A DNA stretch of 64,000 nucleotides from CAYMND01 sp964465065 (GTDB lineage: Bacteria > Acidobacteriota > Aminicenantia > UBA2199), in contig CAYXHZ010000001.1 of assembly GCA_964465065.1 (NCBI GenBank), positions 1 through 64,000 on the forward strand, read 5' to 3'. Each line of letters opens with the position of its first letter. The first letter of the stretch is position 1. Shown here piece after piece: positions 34,002-42,348 of this stretch. The notes below the pieces were generated by a model that worked only from the letters and a program-made list of their open reading frames with translations, ran no database searches and was not told where the DNA came from. A program made the position numbers and the translations under genes.

Positions 34002-35358
34002 CGGCAAACCTCCAAAAGTCAAGCCAACTGGTTCGGCGACCGTACGCATCGTCCAAGAACCGCAGGACCCAGGCTCCCGGTTTGCCCTCCAGGAGGCCCT
34101 CGCTCATGCTGTGTATTCTGCCCTCCAGCGTCTGCGAACCGATCGGCAGCAATCCGCCATCGCTGATCCCGTAGATCTGGAGCGTATCGTTGCGCTCGTC
34201 GCTGCCGCTGGTCAGGAGCCATCTGCCGGCGACACAGACCGCATTGGCTCCCGAGGCCGGCATCCGTTCCGGACTCAGCAAAGGATTCCACTGCGCGTCG
34301 GCCATGTTCAAACGGTTGTTTTCATCGACCCAGAACAGGGCGTTCAGTTGCTGCGGCCGGTTGAGAACCGTCATGTCGTAAAAAGAATCCATCCGTTTCT
34401 GGGCTGTTTTCGGACTGGCGGACTCGCTGGTCCAAGCGGACAGGTTGAGCAGCTGCAACGAGCCGTCGTAGCGGTTGGCACCGGGAACGAAGCGGCAGCC
34501 GACCAGGTACGGCTCACCGCCCAGTTGCGCCGTCCAGAGCGGAACAAACGGCAGGCTGGCAACCGGTACCGCTTCCTGAGGCGTTATCCGCATGACCAGG
34601 CTCTGGGTCGAAAAATTGCTTCCCACGGTCAGGTAGCGGTTGGGACCGACCTTGATAAAACTCATACGGCCTTCGTTCTGGATGCTCGGGGTTTTTGGAA
34701 AAGGCCATTTCAGCGGGATTTTTCTGCCCTGTCCCTGATTGGGCATCATGGCCTGCCAGACGATCAGCTGATCCGGCGTCAGGGCGTAGAGATCCTTGGT
34801 GGTGGAAGAATCCAGGTCCTGGATCAGGCAGAAGACGGTGTTGTCGATACGGTAGCTTTCCTGCCTCTGCAGCAGCAAGGCCGCCGTCGGACTGGCGGAA
34901 GCGAGCTGGCTGACCGCCCACATTTCGTCGACGGATATCGTTTCGCTCTGGTAAACCAGTCCCAGCAGTTTGGAGGATTCCAGCAAGCGGACCGCCGCGG
35001 AAAAGGCCAGACCTTTCGGGGTATCGTACATGACCAGGAAAAGACCGTAACGGATCCGATTCAGGTCGCTGAGGTTGAAGCGGCCCTTGCCGGCTGAAAA
35101 ATCGACCAGCAGGTCCCGGTAATTCACCTTACCCGACTGTTCGAGCTTCATGGCCAAAATCTGATAGAATGTCTGCACCTGGACATCGGACAAAAAACTG
35201 TAATTGCAGAATTCCACCACGGCCACGATCGGCTTGGGAGCCTTGCACAGCGCTAAAATCTCATCGGCGGACCGGCTGGCCAGCCTGTCCAAGGAGGATT
35301 GAGAAAAGAGCGGGCTTAATATGGCAAGTATAGAGACGGCCAAACCTTTTTTCAACAT
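33988..35358 (-). CDS. Exported protein of unknown function
   Basis: A 456-aa protein with a signal peptide ending near SPLFSQ. Residues 45-130 (VAVVEFCNYSFLSDVQVQTFYQILAMKLEQSGKVNYRDLL) resemble the alpha/beta half of exported proteins that start with a 'VAVL.F' strand. The remainder looks like a repeated beta structure, possibly a propeller, with many GxWxL-type turns and a closing SWLDFWRF. Family not recognised. Start 35358 is preferred to 35379 because of AAGGGAA just upstream. It follows the MglA-like gene by 22 nt. Confidence 0.65.
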   Translation of the reverse strand: MLKKGLAVSILAILSPLFSQSSLDRLASRSADEILALCKAPKPIVAVVEFCNYSFLSDVQVQTFYQILAMKLEQSGKVNYRDLLVDFSAGKGRFNLSDLNRIRYGLFLVMYDTPKGLAFSAAVRLLESSKLLGLVYQSETISVDEMWAVSQLASASPTAALLLQRQESYRIDNTVFCLIQDLDSSTTKDLYALTPDQLIVWQAMMPNQGQGRKIPLKWPFPKTPSIQNEGRMSFIKVGPNRYLTVGSNFSTQSLVMRITPQEAVPVASLPFVPLWTAQLGGEPYLVGCRFVPGANRYDGSLQLLNLSAWTSESASPKTAQKRMDSFYDMTVLNRPQQLNALFWVDENNRLNMADAQWNPLLSPERMPASGANAVCVAGRWLLTSGSDERNDTLQIYGISDGGLLPIGSQTLEGRIHSMSEGLLEGKPGAWVLRFLDDAYGRRTSWLDFWRFADAEK

Positions 35359-35380
35359 CGCTCTTCCCTTGAAAGCCACA

Positions 35381-36562
35381 CTACCTGCTTCCGGAAACCT
35401 TGATGTGCAGCTTCAGGTGCAAAGTGATTTCCGTCTGCCCCGGAGGAATCGTCAACACCACCGGAACCGTGACCGGGTTGCCGCTGTCCGAATCCGCCCT
35501 GACCGCGAAGGCATGATCGGTATCGCTCGGATTCCTGGATGTACCGGTCACCGCCTGTGCGCCAGCATCTTCGATCATGTCGGTCTGCGACAACGAAAAC
35601 GCCTCGTCCGGCTCGGGTGCCGGCTCGCGGAGATCGATATATTCCTCAGCTTCGGCCACCTCGTGATCGTCGCTTTTCATGGCGTCTTCCAGCGACACCT
35701 CGGGCACATCGAATATCGGATCGTCGCTGGTTTCCACGACCAGGTTCTCGTCGCCCAGGTTGAAGATGTCGTTGCCGCTGGGCGTGTCGGGGACGATCCG
35801 TTCCTCTTTGACGGCAGGTTTCGCTTCGAAGGGGGATTCCTTGGCCGTATCGCCGCGTCGGATACCCGAATCGGAAGCGGAAGCCGATTTTTTGGCAGTC
35901 GGGCCGGTCGCGACCGGTTTGACATTGGCCATCTGTTCGCGCGAAAACATGACGGTCTTATCCTTCTGAAAGATCGACAGCCGGTTTTTAAGGTAGATGA
36001 TGACCAGCTTCATGATGCTGGTCAGCCCTTCCAGTATATTTTCACCCGAAGTGGCCGTGGTCGGGAAAAACGGCCGTGATGTAGTGTTGAGATCGTCGTT
36101 GAGCTGATCCAGGCTCATGACATCGTGCAGGTCGCGCTTGTTGTAATGCAGGATGATGGGAATCTCGGCGAAGGAAATGTTGTTCAGGCCCAGATTGGTC
36201 TTGAGATTGTGGAAGCTGTCGATGTTCTGATCGCGCATCACCTTCTGCGAATCGGCCACGAACACGACACCGTCGGCGCCCTGCAGCACCAGTTTGCGGG
36301 TGGTGTCGTAGGCTACCTGGCCGGGGACGGTGTAGAGCTGCATCTTGATGGTGTAATCGCCCAAGGTGCCGACTTCGACAGGCAGAAAGTCGAAGAACAA
36401 GGTGCGATCGCCGTCGGTGTCCAAGGTGATCAGCTTGCCCTTCTTCTGGAATTCCTTGCTGGAATAGATGTATTTGAGACAGGTCGTTTTGCCGCTCAGG
36501 GCAGGACCGTAGTAGACGATCTTGATGGTGATTTCTTTGTTGTTGTAGTTTACGAATGCCAT
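35381..36562 (-). CDS. MglA-like Ras-family GTPase with extra C-terminal half
   Basis: Residues 1-195 match the polarity GTPase MglA of Myxococcus: P-loop GPALSGKT (19-26), the switch II region LYTVPGQVAYDTTRKL, GADGVVFVADSQ and NKRDL. MglA is about 195 aa; here another 198 residues follow: a Ser/Lys linker, an acidic stretch (about 245-330) and a C-terminal strand-rich piece (VPVVLTIPPGQTEITLHLKL). I do not recognise that part. No MglB/Roadblock partner is adjacent. The gene lies 3 nt after ssb inside the tol-pal run, suggesting a link between envelope constriction and a spatial switch; this is inference. Confidence 0.85.
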   Translation of the reverse strand: MAFVNYNNKEITIKIVYYGPALSGKTTCLKYIYSSKEFQKKGKLITLDTDGDRTLFFDFLPVEVGTLGDYTIKMQLYTVPGQVAYDTTRKLVLQGADGVVFVADSQKVMRDQNIDSFHNLKTNLGLNNISFAEIPIILHYNKRDLHDVMSLDQLNDDLNTTSRPFFPTTATSGENILEGLTSIMKLVIIYLKNRLSIFQKDKTVMFSREQMANVKPVATGPTAKKSASASDSGIRRGDTAKESPFEAKPAVKEERIVPDTPSGNDIFNLGDENLVVETSDDPIFDVPEVSLEDAMKSDDHEVAEAEEYIDLREPAPEPDEAFSLSQTDMIEDAGAQAVTGTSRNPSDTDHAFAVRADSDSGNPVTVPVVLTIPPGQTEITLHLKLHIKVSGSR

Positions 36563-36565
36563 GGT

Positions 36566-37072
36566 TTAAAAGGGATCGTCCTCGTCAAAGGCGTAATCGT
36601 CGATCTGGTCGATCTGCACTTCCGGAGGCGCCTGCGGGAAGGTCAGGTCCTCGTGATTGCCGCCGTCGCCGCGCGAACGGTGCGCTGCGGCATCGTAGCC
36701 GGAATTGCCGCGCGCCGCCAGCTGGGCTTCGCTCTCCTTGAGGACGACCACGCTGTCGGCGTGAATTTCCGTCGTCCGTTGATCCTTGCCGTCACGGTCC
36801 TGCCACTTGCGGGTGCGCAGACGTCCCTCGATCAGAACCATGCAACCCTTTTTCACCGAACGTTCCACCTTCTGGGCGGCGAAGCTCCAGGCCACGATAT
36901 TGTGCCATTCGGTGCTTTCCTGGAACTGGCCGTTCTTGTCCTTGTACACTTCGGTGGTCGCCAGCCCGAATTTGGCCACATCCTTGGCCAGGTTCGGGAT
37001 ATGGGTTATTTCCGGATCCCGACCGACGTTGCCAATCAGTATCACTTTGTTAAGACTGCGTTTGTTGGCCAA
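36566..37072 (-). CDS. ssb: Single-stranded DNA-binding protein
   Basis: An OB-fold SSB of 168 aa: LNKVILIGNVGRDPE at the N-terminus, STEWHNIVAWSFAAQKVERSVKKG, and LIEGRLRTRKWQDRDG in the core. The C-terminal acidic tip DEDDPF is the docking site for repair and replication partners (usual form DDDIPF). It lies between cpoB (10 nt) and the MglA-like gene (3 nt), an unusual place for ssb, which normally sits between rpsF and rpsR. Confidence 0.95.
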   Translation of the reverse strand: MANKRSLNKVILIGNVGRDPEITHIPNLAKDVAKFGLATTEVYKDKNGQFQESTEWHNIVAWSFAAQKVERSVKKGCMVLIEGRLRTRKWQDRDGKDQRTTEIHADSVVVLKESEAQLAARGNSGYDAAAHRSRGDGGNHEDLTFPQAPPEVQIDQIDDYAFDEDDPF

Positions 37073-37082
37073 TTATTCCCCC

Positions 37083-37910
37083 TCACCCCTTGACTTCGTT
37101 GAGCTTCTGCTGCGCCAGGGAGGCTTCCTCGGACAGCGGAAACTTCGATATCAATTCTTTGAGTACGTTGATGCCCTCGCTCTGCCGCCCCATCTCGATC
37201 AGCGAAAAGCCTTTTTTCAAGGTGGCGTCGGCGATCTTGTCCCCGTCGGCGAAACGGGTGATCAGCTGCGAGAAGGTCTCCAGCGCCTGTTCGAACTTGC
37301 GCTGAGCGAAGTAACACTCGCCGATCCAGTACAGGGCGTTGTCGGCCAGCGGACTGCCGGGATACTTGTCGATGAATTGCCGAAATCCCGATACGGCCAG
37401 CTCGTAATCCTGCTTGATATAATCCGAATAGGCGGTGTAATAGATGGATTCGATCGACTCCGGCGCCGGTTTCTCACCGGTTCCGGGGGCGGGCGGCTCG
37501 CCGCCTTCAGCGGGTTCGCCGGCCGGCGGCGGCGTTGCGGCGGCCGCTCCACCCGGAGCGACCGGCAACGACGACAGAAGCTGATTCTGCAGTGAGCCGA
37601 TGCTGTTCTTGATTTCCGTCAACTCCTCGCGCACGAACTGCATGGCCAAAACCAGGTTTTCCCGCTTCTCGTTGGAATCGGCCTGATTGTTGACCATGGC
37701 CACGATGCGGTTCTCCAAGGCTTCCACCCGTTTACCGAAACTGACCCATTCCGAGGACAGTATGGTCACCTTCTCTTCCAACCGGCCCATCACATCGGCC
37801 AGTTTCTGGATCTCGTCCAGGATCAGCTGGGTGTCTTTCTTGGCCGAAGCCAGAGGCAGGGTGAGTGCCGGCAGCAGCAGGCAAAGCGCCACGAGTTTTA
37901 CGGATCTCAT
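37083..37910 (-). CDS. cpoB: Tol-Pal system coordinator CpoB/YbgF
   Basis: A periplasmic protein that in other bacteria links Tol-Pal to peptidoglycan synthesis at division. Signal peptide at residues 1-23; a coiled-coil segment at about 25-100; a Pro/Gly/Ala-rich linker at 115-145; then TPRs from about 150 (YTAYSDYIKQDYELAVSGFRQFIDKYPGSPLADNALYWIGECYF). Length 275 aa. I took the ATG at 37910 over the GTG at 37922 because AAAGG then lies at a workable distance. Positioned just after pal, as expected. Confidence 0.9.
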   Translation of the reverse strand: MRSVKLVALCLLLPALTLPLASAKKDTQLILDEIQKLADVMGRLEEKVTILSSEWVSFGKRVEALENRIVAMVNNQADSNEKRENLVLAMQFVREELTEIKNSIGSLQNQLLSSLPVAPGGAAAATPPPAGEPAEGGEPPAPGTGEKPAPESIESIYYTAYSDYIKQDYELAVSGFRQFIDKYPGSPLADNALYWIGECYFAQRKFEQALETFSQLITRFADGDKIADATLKKGFSLIEMGRQSEGINVLKELISKFPLSEEASLAQQKLNEVKG

Positions 37911-37950
37911 CTTGACATGCACCTTTCAGCTCACCGGTATCGCAGGATGA

Positions 37951-38493
37951 TTATTTCGCGGTGACGCGGAATTCGGCACGACGGTTCTGATAATGATCCT
38001 CTTCGCTGTTGCCGGTGCTGAGCAGCCGGGTCTTGCCGAAAGACACCACCGCCATCCGTCCGGCGGGAACGCCCAGCGAAACCAGGTAGGCCTGCGCGGC
38101 CTTGGCTCTCTTTTCGCCCAGGGCCATGTTGTATTCCTCGGTACCGCGTTCGTCGCAGTGGCCTTCGATGGCGATCTGGATCTTGCCGTTGCGCAGCAAC
38201 CAGTCGGCGTTGGCCTGCAACAGGGGCTTCATTTCGTCCTTGATGGCGTACTTGTCGAAATCGAAGTTAATCAGTTTGAGATAGCCTTTGCCGTTGATCT
38301 CGTCCAGGGTGGCTTTCTCGATGATCTCCTCTTCGGTCAGAACCGGCTGTTCGACCTGGGTCACCGGCTCTTCCACTTTCTGAACCACCGGCTGCTGGGT
38401 CACAGGCTCGGTGACGACCTGTTTTTTCTTACATCCTTCACTGACCAGAAAAACCATCATGATCACAGTGACAACAATCAGTACTCGTTTCAT
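37951..38493 (-). CDS. pal: Peptidoglycan-associated lipoprotein Pal
   Basis: Outer-membrane lipoprotein that grips peptidoglycan. The signal sequence ends in VSEGC (Cys21), a weak lipobox with Glu at -2, where Ala or Ser is usual. A Gln/Val/Pro-rich tether (25-60) leads to an OmpA-like domain with FDFDKYAIK, GHCDERGTEEYNMALGEKRAKAA and the final NRRAEF. 180 aa. AGGAGG lies 4 nt before the ATG. Besides read-through from tolB it has a strong promoter of its own. Confidence 0.95.
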   Translation of the reverse strand: MKRVLIVVTVIMMVFLVSEGCKKKQVVTEPVTQQPVVQKVEEPVTQVEQPVLTEEEIIEKATLDEINGKGYLKLINFDFDKYAIKDEMKPLLQANADWLLRNGKIQIAIEGHCDERGTEEYNMALGEKRAKAAQAYLVSLGVPAGRMAVVSFGKTRLLSTGNSEEDHYQNRRAEFRVTAK

Positions 38494-38529
38494 GTATCCT
38501 CCTGATTAACTCGAACAAAACTAAAGGTT

Positions 38530-38558
38530 GTTATAATATACCCATATTCTTTTGTCAA
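38530..38558 (-). promoter_or_regulatory. Internal promoter before pal
   Basis: Minus-strand TTGACA (38558-38553), 17-nt spacer, TATAAC (38535-38530), in the 92-nt tolB-pal gap. The predicted leader is about 30 nt with AGGAGG. It would allow pal-cpoB-ssb-mglA expression apart from tolQRAB. Confidence 0.7.
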
Positions 38559-38585
38559 ATGATTTCCGGCCAATAATGCAGACGA

Positions 38586-39875
38586 TTACTTCTTCTGCCA
38601 TTCCGGCATCTTGTTGTGTCCCTTGCCGGTCAGACAGCGGACGTTGGCGCCGTCGTAATCGACCGAATACAGCTGGTAATTGCCGCTGCGGTTGGAAGCG
38701 AACACCAGGTGGCGGCCGTCGGGCGACCAGCTGGGATTTTCGTTGCGTCCGGCGTTCTCGGTGATCTTGATGACGCTGTTGCCGCTCAGGTTGTACACGT
38801 AGATATCGAAGCGGTTGTCGATGCGCGAAACGTAGGCGATGCGTTCGCCGTCCGGCGACCAGGTCGGTGAATCGTGGTAGTTGCCTTCGAAGGTCAGGCG
38901 ACGGACATTGGTGCCGTCGACATCCATGATGTAGATCTGCGGAGTGCCCATGCGTTCCGAGGTGAAGACGATCTGCTTGCCGCTGGGACTGAAACTGGGC
39001 GAGGTATCGATGATGCGGTTGAAGGTCAGCTGCCGTTCCCGGCCGCTCTGCATCTCGCGGATGAACAACTGGGCCACGCCGCCGACTTTGGTCGAGGTAT
39101 AGGCCAGCAGGTCCCCTTTCTGCGACCAGTCGGCACCCCAGTTGCTGCCGCCCGAGGATATGAGTTCGGTCTTGCCGGTGAATATGTTGAAGGCGTACAG
39201 ATCCGGTGTCCCCTTGCGGTAGGATGTGTAGACGATCCGTTCGTTGTCTCCGCTCCAGACGGGCAGGAGATCGATGTAATCGTTGACGGTGATGCGCCGT
39301 TCCCGCTGACCGTCGTAATCCATCATGTAGATTTCCTTGTTGCCGTCGCGTTCGGACACGTAGACGATTTTCGACGTGAAGTAGGGGGTTTCCCCGAAAT
39401 GCTTCATCATCTCGTCGGCGGCCTTATGGGCGATCAGGCGCACATGGTCGATTTTGCCGCCGAAATTGCGTCCGAAAATGAATCGCTCGGCCTGGGTGTC
39501 GTAGACTTTGAAGGCGAACACCAGCCGGTCGGGTCCGGGAAAACTGACCTCGCCGACGACCAGGATGTTGGCCTGCAGCGACGCCCAGTCCTTGAAACGG
39601 ATCTGGTTGGGATCGATGGCCGCGACGTAAGCGTACTGTTCCTTGGGGATGAGCTTGAAGACCCGCGAATAGCCGAGATCCTGCCAGATGGTGTCCGCCA
39701 GTTCGCTGACCACCGGGTTCAATTCGGGGGCGACGCCCCTGGCCAGAAAAGCCGGCAGGGCCACCGGTATCATGGGGATGCCTTCGCTGATACGGATACG
39801 TACGGCCTCCTGGGCCCGGGAAGCGGGCACGAACAGACTCAGCATCATCACCCACAGACCAAAACGTTTGCTCAT
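38586..39875 (-). CDS. tolB: Tol-Pal protein TolB
   Basis: Periplasmic beta-propeller of 429 aa that binds Pal. Signal peptide at 1-21; an N-terminal alpha/beta domain (about 25-165); then six WD40-like PD40 blades, each with a form of 'MDxDGxxxRRLT....SPSWSPDGxxIAY', for example IYIMDVDGTNVRRLTFE and HDSPTWSPDGERIAYVS. Overlaps tolA by 4 nt (ATGA). Confidence 0.96.
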   Translation of the reverse strand: MSKRFGLWVMMLSLFVPASRAQEAVRIRISEGIPMIPVALPAFLARGVAPELNPVVSELADTIWQDLGYSRVFKLIPKEQYAYVAAIDPNQIRFKDWASLQANILVVGEVSFPGPDRLVFAFKVYDTQAERFIFGRNFGGKIDHVRLIAHKAADEMMKHFGETPYFTSKIVYVSERDGNKEIYMMDYDGQRERRITVNDYIDLLPVWSGDNERIVYTSYRKGTPDLYAFNIFTGKTELISSGGSNWGADWSQKGDLLAYTSTKVGGVAQLFIREMQSGRERQLTFNRIIDTSPSFSPSGKQIVFTSERMGTPQIYIMDVDGTNVRRLTFEGNYHDSPTWSPDGERIAYVSRIDNRFDIYVYNLSGNSVIKITENAGRNENPSWSPDGRHLVFASNRSGNYQLYSVDYDGANVRCLTGKGHNKMPEWQKK

Positions 39876-40699
39876 CTTTTTCTCCCTTCGAATTCGAAAA
39901 TCACATCGATGTAGCGGTTGGGGTTGCCGGCCGGAAACGGTGGAAACGGCGCCGCCCGCCGTACCGCCCTCAGACCGGAATTGTCGAGCGCTTCATCGCC
40001 GCTGCTCTGGTAGACCCGGACATCGGCGACCTGGCCGCTGCGGTCGATGCGGCAGGCGATGTAGGCGATACGGCCGGCATCGGCCTTGACGAAGGCCGTA
40101 TTGAACCAGGAGTTCTTGATCTTGTTCTGCAGGGCGGCGTAATAGTAGTTGTAGCCGCCCGGAGCCCCGGTGCCAAAGCCCAGGCCCAGGCCCGTGCCGT
40201 CGCCGACGCCGTCGCCCGTACCCGTGCCCTGGCCGTTGCCGCTGCCTTCCCCGGCGACACCGATGCGCAGAAACGAATCCTGAGCGGAGTCGGAGCTCTT
40301 CTTGTCCTGGACGGCCGTCGGCTCCGGAGTTTTCTCCCGGCGGGTGACCACCGTCACCATCTTTTCCTTTTCCTTGGGCGGTTTGCTGCCGGCTGCGGTC
40401 TTTTTCCTGCCGTCGGGAAAGCGCAGCTGCGACTCGGCCGGCTCTTCGCCTTTAGCCACGGTCAGGTCGCGGACCTTGGCGGTCTGCACCGGAGCGCTCC
40501 GCTCGCCGCCGGGCTGAGCCTTCGCCCCCGGCCCCCTACCGCCGCCGGCCGGCCGACCGTCGCCGCCGCCGGGCATGGACACCAGGTCCACGTAGTAAGT
40601 CATGGCCCCTTTCATGCGGTCGGCGGGTTTGAGGTAGACCAGCGAGAACAGGCCGACATGGGCCAAAAGGGAGACAATCACCGTCCAGCGGAATCTCAT
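39872..40699 (-). CDS. tolA: TolA/TonB-type energy-transducing protein
   Basis: One N-terminal membrane segment (about 7-25), a periplasmic spacer and a TonB/TolA C-terminal domain (about 195-275; LQNKIKNSWFNTAF, ACRIDRSGQVADVRVYQSSG, AVRRAAPFPPFPAG). At 275 aa it is short for TolA. In place of a long helix the spacer is a Gly-rich stretch (about 155-185, repeats of GTG and GDG) preceded by a basic segment. Placed between tolR and tolB, with 4-nt overlaps on both sides, so it is assigned to Tol rather than iron uptake. Confidence 0.88.
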   Translation of the reverse strand: MRFRWTVIVSLLAHVGLFSLVYLKPADRMKGAMTYYVDLVSMPGGGDGRPAGGGRGPGAKAQPGGERSAPVQTAKVRDLTVAKGEEPAESQLRFPDGRKKTAAGSKPPKEKEKMVTVVTRREKTPEPTAVQDKKSSDSAQDSFLRIGVAGEGSGNGQGTGTGDGVGDGTGLGLGFGTGAPGGYNYYYAALQNKIKNSWFNTAFVKADAGRIAYIACRIDRSGQVADVRVYQSSGDEALDNSGLRAVRRAAPFPPFPAGNPNRYIDVIFEFEGRKR

Positions 40700-41106
40700 C
40701 GCTTGTCTTTGGGTTGGACGATCATGCCGACCGTTTCGATGCCCGCCTTCTTGATCACATCCATGACCGATATCACGTAGCCGTAGGGTACGTCCTGGTC
40801 GGCGCGGAGAAAAACGATCTTCTTCTCTTCGACGGCCATGCGGTTGCGCAGGGTCTCTTCCAGCAGCATCAGGTGGATCGGTTTATCGTCGATATGAATG
40901 TAACGGTCCTTGCTGACGGTCAGAATCACTCCGCCCTGACTCGGATTGCTGCGAGTCTCGGCCGAAGGCAGGTTGACGGTGATACCGGCCTGCATCATCG
41001 GTGCGGTGACCATGAAGATGATCAGCATGACCAGCATGACATCGACCAGAGGGGTCACGTTGATCTGCGACAGGTTGCTGGCCAGATGTCCGCGTCGGGT
41101 TCTCAT
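40696..41106 (-). CDS. tolR: TolR/ExbD proton-channel protein
   Basis: One membrane helix near residues 17-37 with the key Asp in NVTPLVDVMLVMLIIFM (Asp22), then a periplasmic domain. 136 aa, normal for the family. Couples proton flow through TolQ-TolR to TolA. It overlaps both tolQ and tolA by 4 nt. Confidence 0.95.
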   Translation of the reverse strand: MRTRRGHLASNLSQINVTPLVDVMLVMLIIFMVTAPMMQAGITVNLPSAETRSNPSQGGVILTVSKDRYIHIDDKPIHLMLLEETLRNRMAVEEKKIVFLRADQDVPYGYVISVMDVIKKAGIETVGMIVQPKDKR

Positions 41107-41822
41107 GGCGTCAGGTTCTCGGAGACGGTCAGGAATTCGCCCACGAAATCATCCATTTCGGAGATCAGCACCTTGAGTTTGTTGAGCAGGAGGTTGTAGA
41201 AGATGACCGCCGGAATGGCGGCGAACAGGCCCAGGGCGGTGTTGATCAATGCCTCGGCGATGCCGGGGGCCACCGTGGCCAGGTTGGCATTCTGCTGCAG
41301 ACCGATCTCCTGGAAGGCCAGCATGATGCCCCAGACCGTACCGAACAGGCCGATGAACGGAGTGGCCGAGGCCGTGGTCGCCAGAAAACCGTTCAGACGC
41401 TCCAGCTTGGTGATTTCCTGGTTGGAAGCCTGCATCAGGGCGCGTTCCAGAGTGGCAAGGTTGAGCGCTTTGCCCTGCTTGACGGTCGGCATCTGCTGCG
41501 ACAGGCTGCGGTAGCCGCTCTTGAATATTTCGGCAGGCGGATTGAGGGGCAGCATCGTGCAGTATTTGCTGATATCGGCGAAATTCTTGGTCTTGCGGAA
41601 ATAATCGACGAAACGGCGGCCATGCTTTTTGGCCCGGGCGTACTCGAGCATCTTGAAGATGATCACCGCCCAGGAAACGATCGAGAAGACGATCAGCATT
41701 CCCAGCACGAATTTTCCGACAACGGAAACGTCGCGGAGCAGGGTGATGACATCCCCGTTGGCCACGGCGCTGGCGGCGGTGTTGAGAGGGGCAGAAGAAC
41801 TGTGCAAAAAAAGCTGTTCCAT
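41103..41822 (-). CDS. tolQ: TolQ/ExbB proton-channel protein
   Basis: Three membrane segments at about 36-58, 145-168 and 180-205, with the conserved cytoplasmic and TM2/TM3 blocks ATTASATPFIGLFGTVWGIMLAFQEIG and APGIAEALINTALGLFAAIPAVIFYN. 239 aa. First gene of an 11-gene run that continues with 4-nt overlaps through tolB and then short gaps to 32165. It has a promoter with the -10 only 6 nt before the ATG, so the operon's mRNA should be leaderless. Confidence 0.95.
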   Translation of the reverse strand: MEQLFLHSSSAPLNTAASAVANGDVITLLRDVSVVGKFVLGMLIVFSIVSWAVIIFKMLEYARAKKHGRRFVDYFRKTKNFADISKYCTMLPLNPPAEIFKSGYRSLSQQMPTVKQGKALNLATLERALMQASNQEITKLERLNGFLATTASATPFIGLFGTVWGIMLAFQEIGLQQNANLATVAPGIAEALINTALGLFAAIPAVIFYNLLLNKLKVLISEMDDFVGEFLTVSENLTP

Positions 41823-41828
41823 AGAGCT

Positions 41829-41857
41829 TATTTACCATAACCCCGGCTGCTTTGCAA
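41829..41857 (-). promoter_or_regulatory. Leaderless-type promoter of the tol operon
   Basis: Minus-strand TTGCAA (41857-41852), 17-nt spacer, TAAATA (41834-41829), then AGCTCT and the tolQ ATG. Divergent from the promoter of the small lipoprotein gene. Confidence 0.55.
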
Positions 41858-41911
41858 GGGCAGTACAGCCCGGAGAAAGGGCCGGCCGTCCCATTGTACG
41901 CCCCGGCTGCA

Positions 41912-41940
41912 TTGACAACAAAACCGCCAGCCTGCATAAT
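41912..41940 (+). promoter_or_regulatory. Promoter of the small lipoprotein gene
   Basis: TTGACA (41912-41917), 17-nt spacer, CATAAT (41935-41940). The leader is about 27 nt with GAGG 5 nt before the ATG. Confidence 0.65.
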
Positions 41941-41973
41941 GCGTCTTGAATTATATCCACAAATGAGGTTGCC

Positions 41974-42318
41974 ATGAAAAGAATCATCATCCGGACCCTG
42001 CTGATCGCGCTGCTCCTGGGCGTCTGGCTCAGCAACAGCGGCTGCTCGCTGGACGGCGAAAGCATCGTCATCGTCAACAACGTCGGCACGGCTTCCATCG
42101 TCATATACTTCATCGATATCACCACCAAGCTCGATGCCGGTGAATCGGAAACTTACGTCGTCACTCTGCCGGGAAAAGACTCGCAGCAGCAGATCCTGTC
42201 CTGGTATCCGATCATCCACCCCAACAAGCATTATTACGAGACCGTCACCCTGGAGGACGGCAAGGGCAGGACCATCAATCTGTCCTACGATCCGCAGAAT
42301 CCGCCGGCGAGAGACTGA
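41974..42318 (+). CDS. Small predicted lipoprotein of unknown function
   Basis: A 114-aa protein with a signal sequence and lipobox SNSGC (Cys24), followed by about 90 residues of beta-rich sequence (SIVIVNNVGTASIVIYFID, ESETYVVTLPGKD). The mature part resembles small Ig-like or transthyretin-like folds, but I do not recognise a family. Transcribed alone, divergent from tolQ and convergent with rnc. Confidence 0.7.
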   Translation: MKRIIIRTLLIALLLGVWLSNSGCSLDGESIVIVNNVGTASIVIYFIDITTKLDAGESETYVVTLPGKDSQQQILSWYPIIHPNKHYYETVTLEDGKGRTINLSYDPQNPPARD

Positions 42319-42348
42319 CGGCAGGCCGAGACCTGAGAACTCGATCGC

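Noticed and set aside
32466..34166. A 566-codon plus-strand open frame
   Set aside because: Antisense to the solute-binding-like gene and its neighbours, which have signal peptides, overlaps and GGAGG sites.
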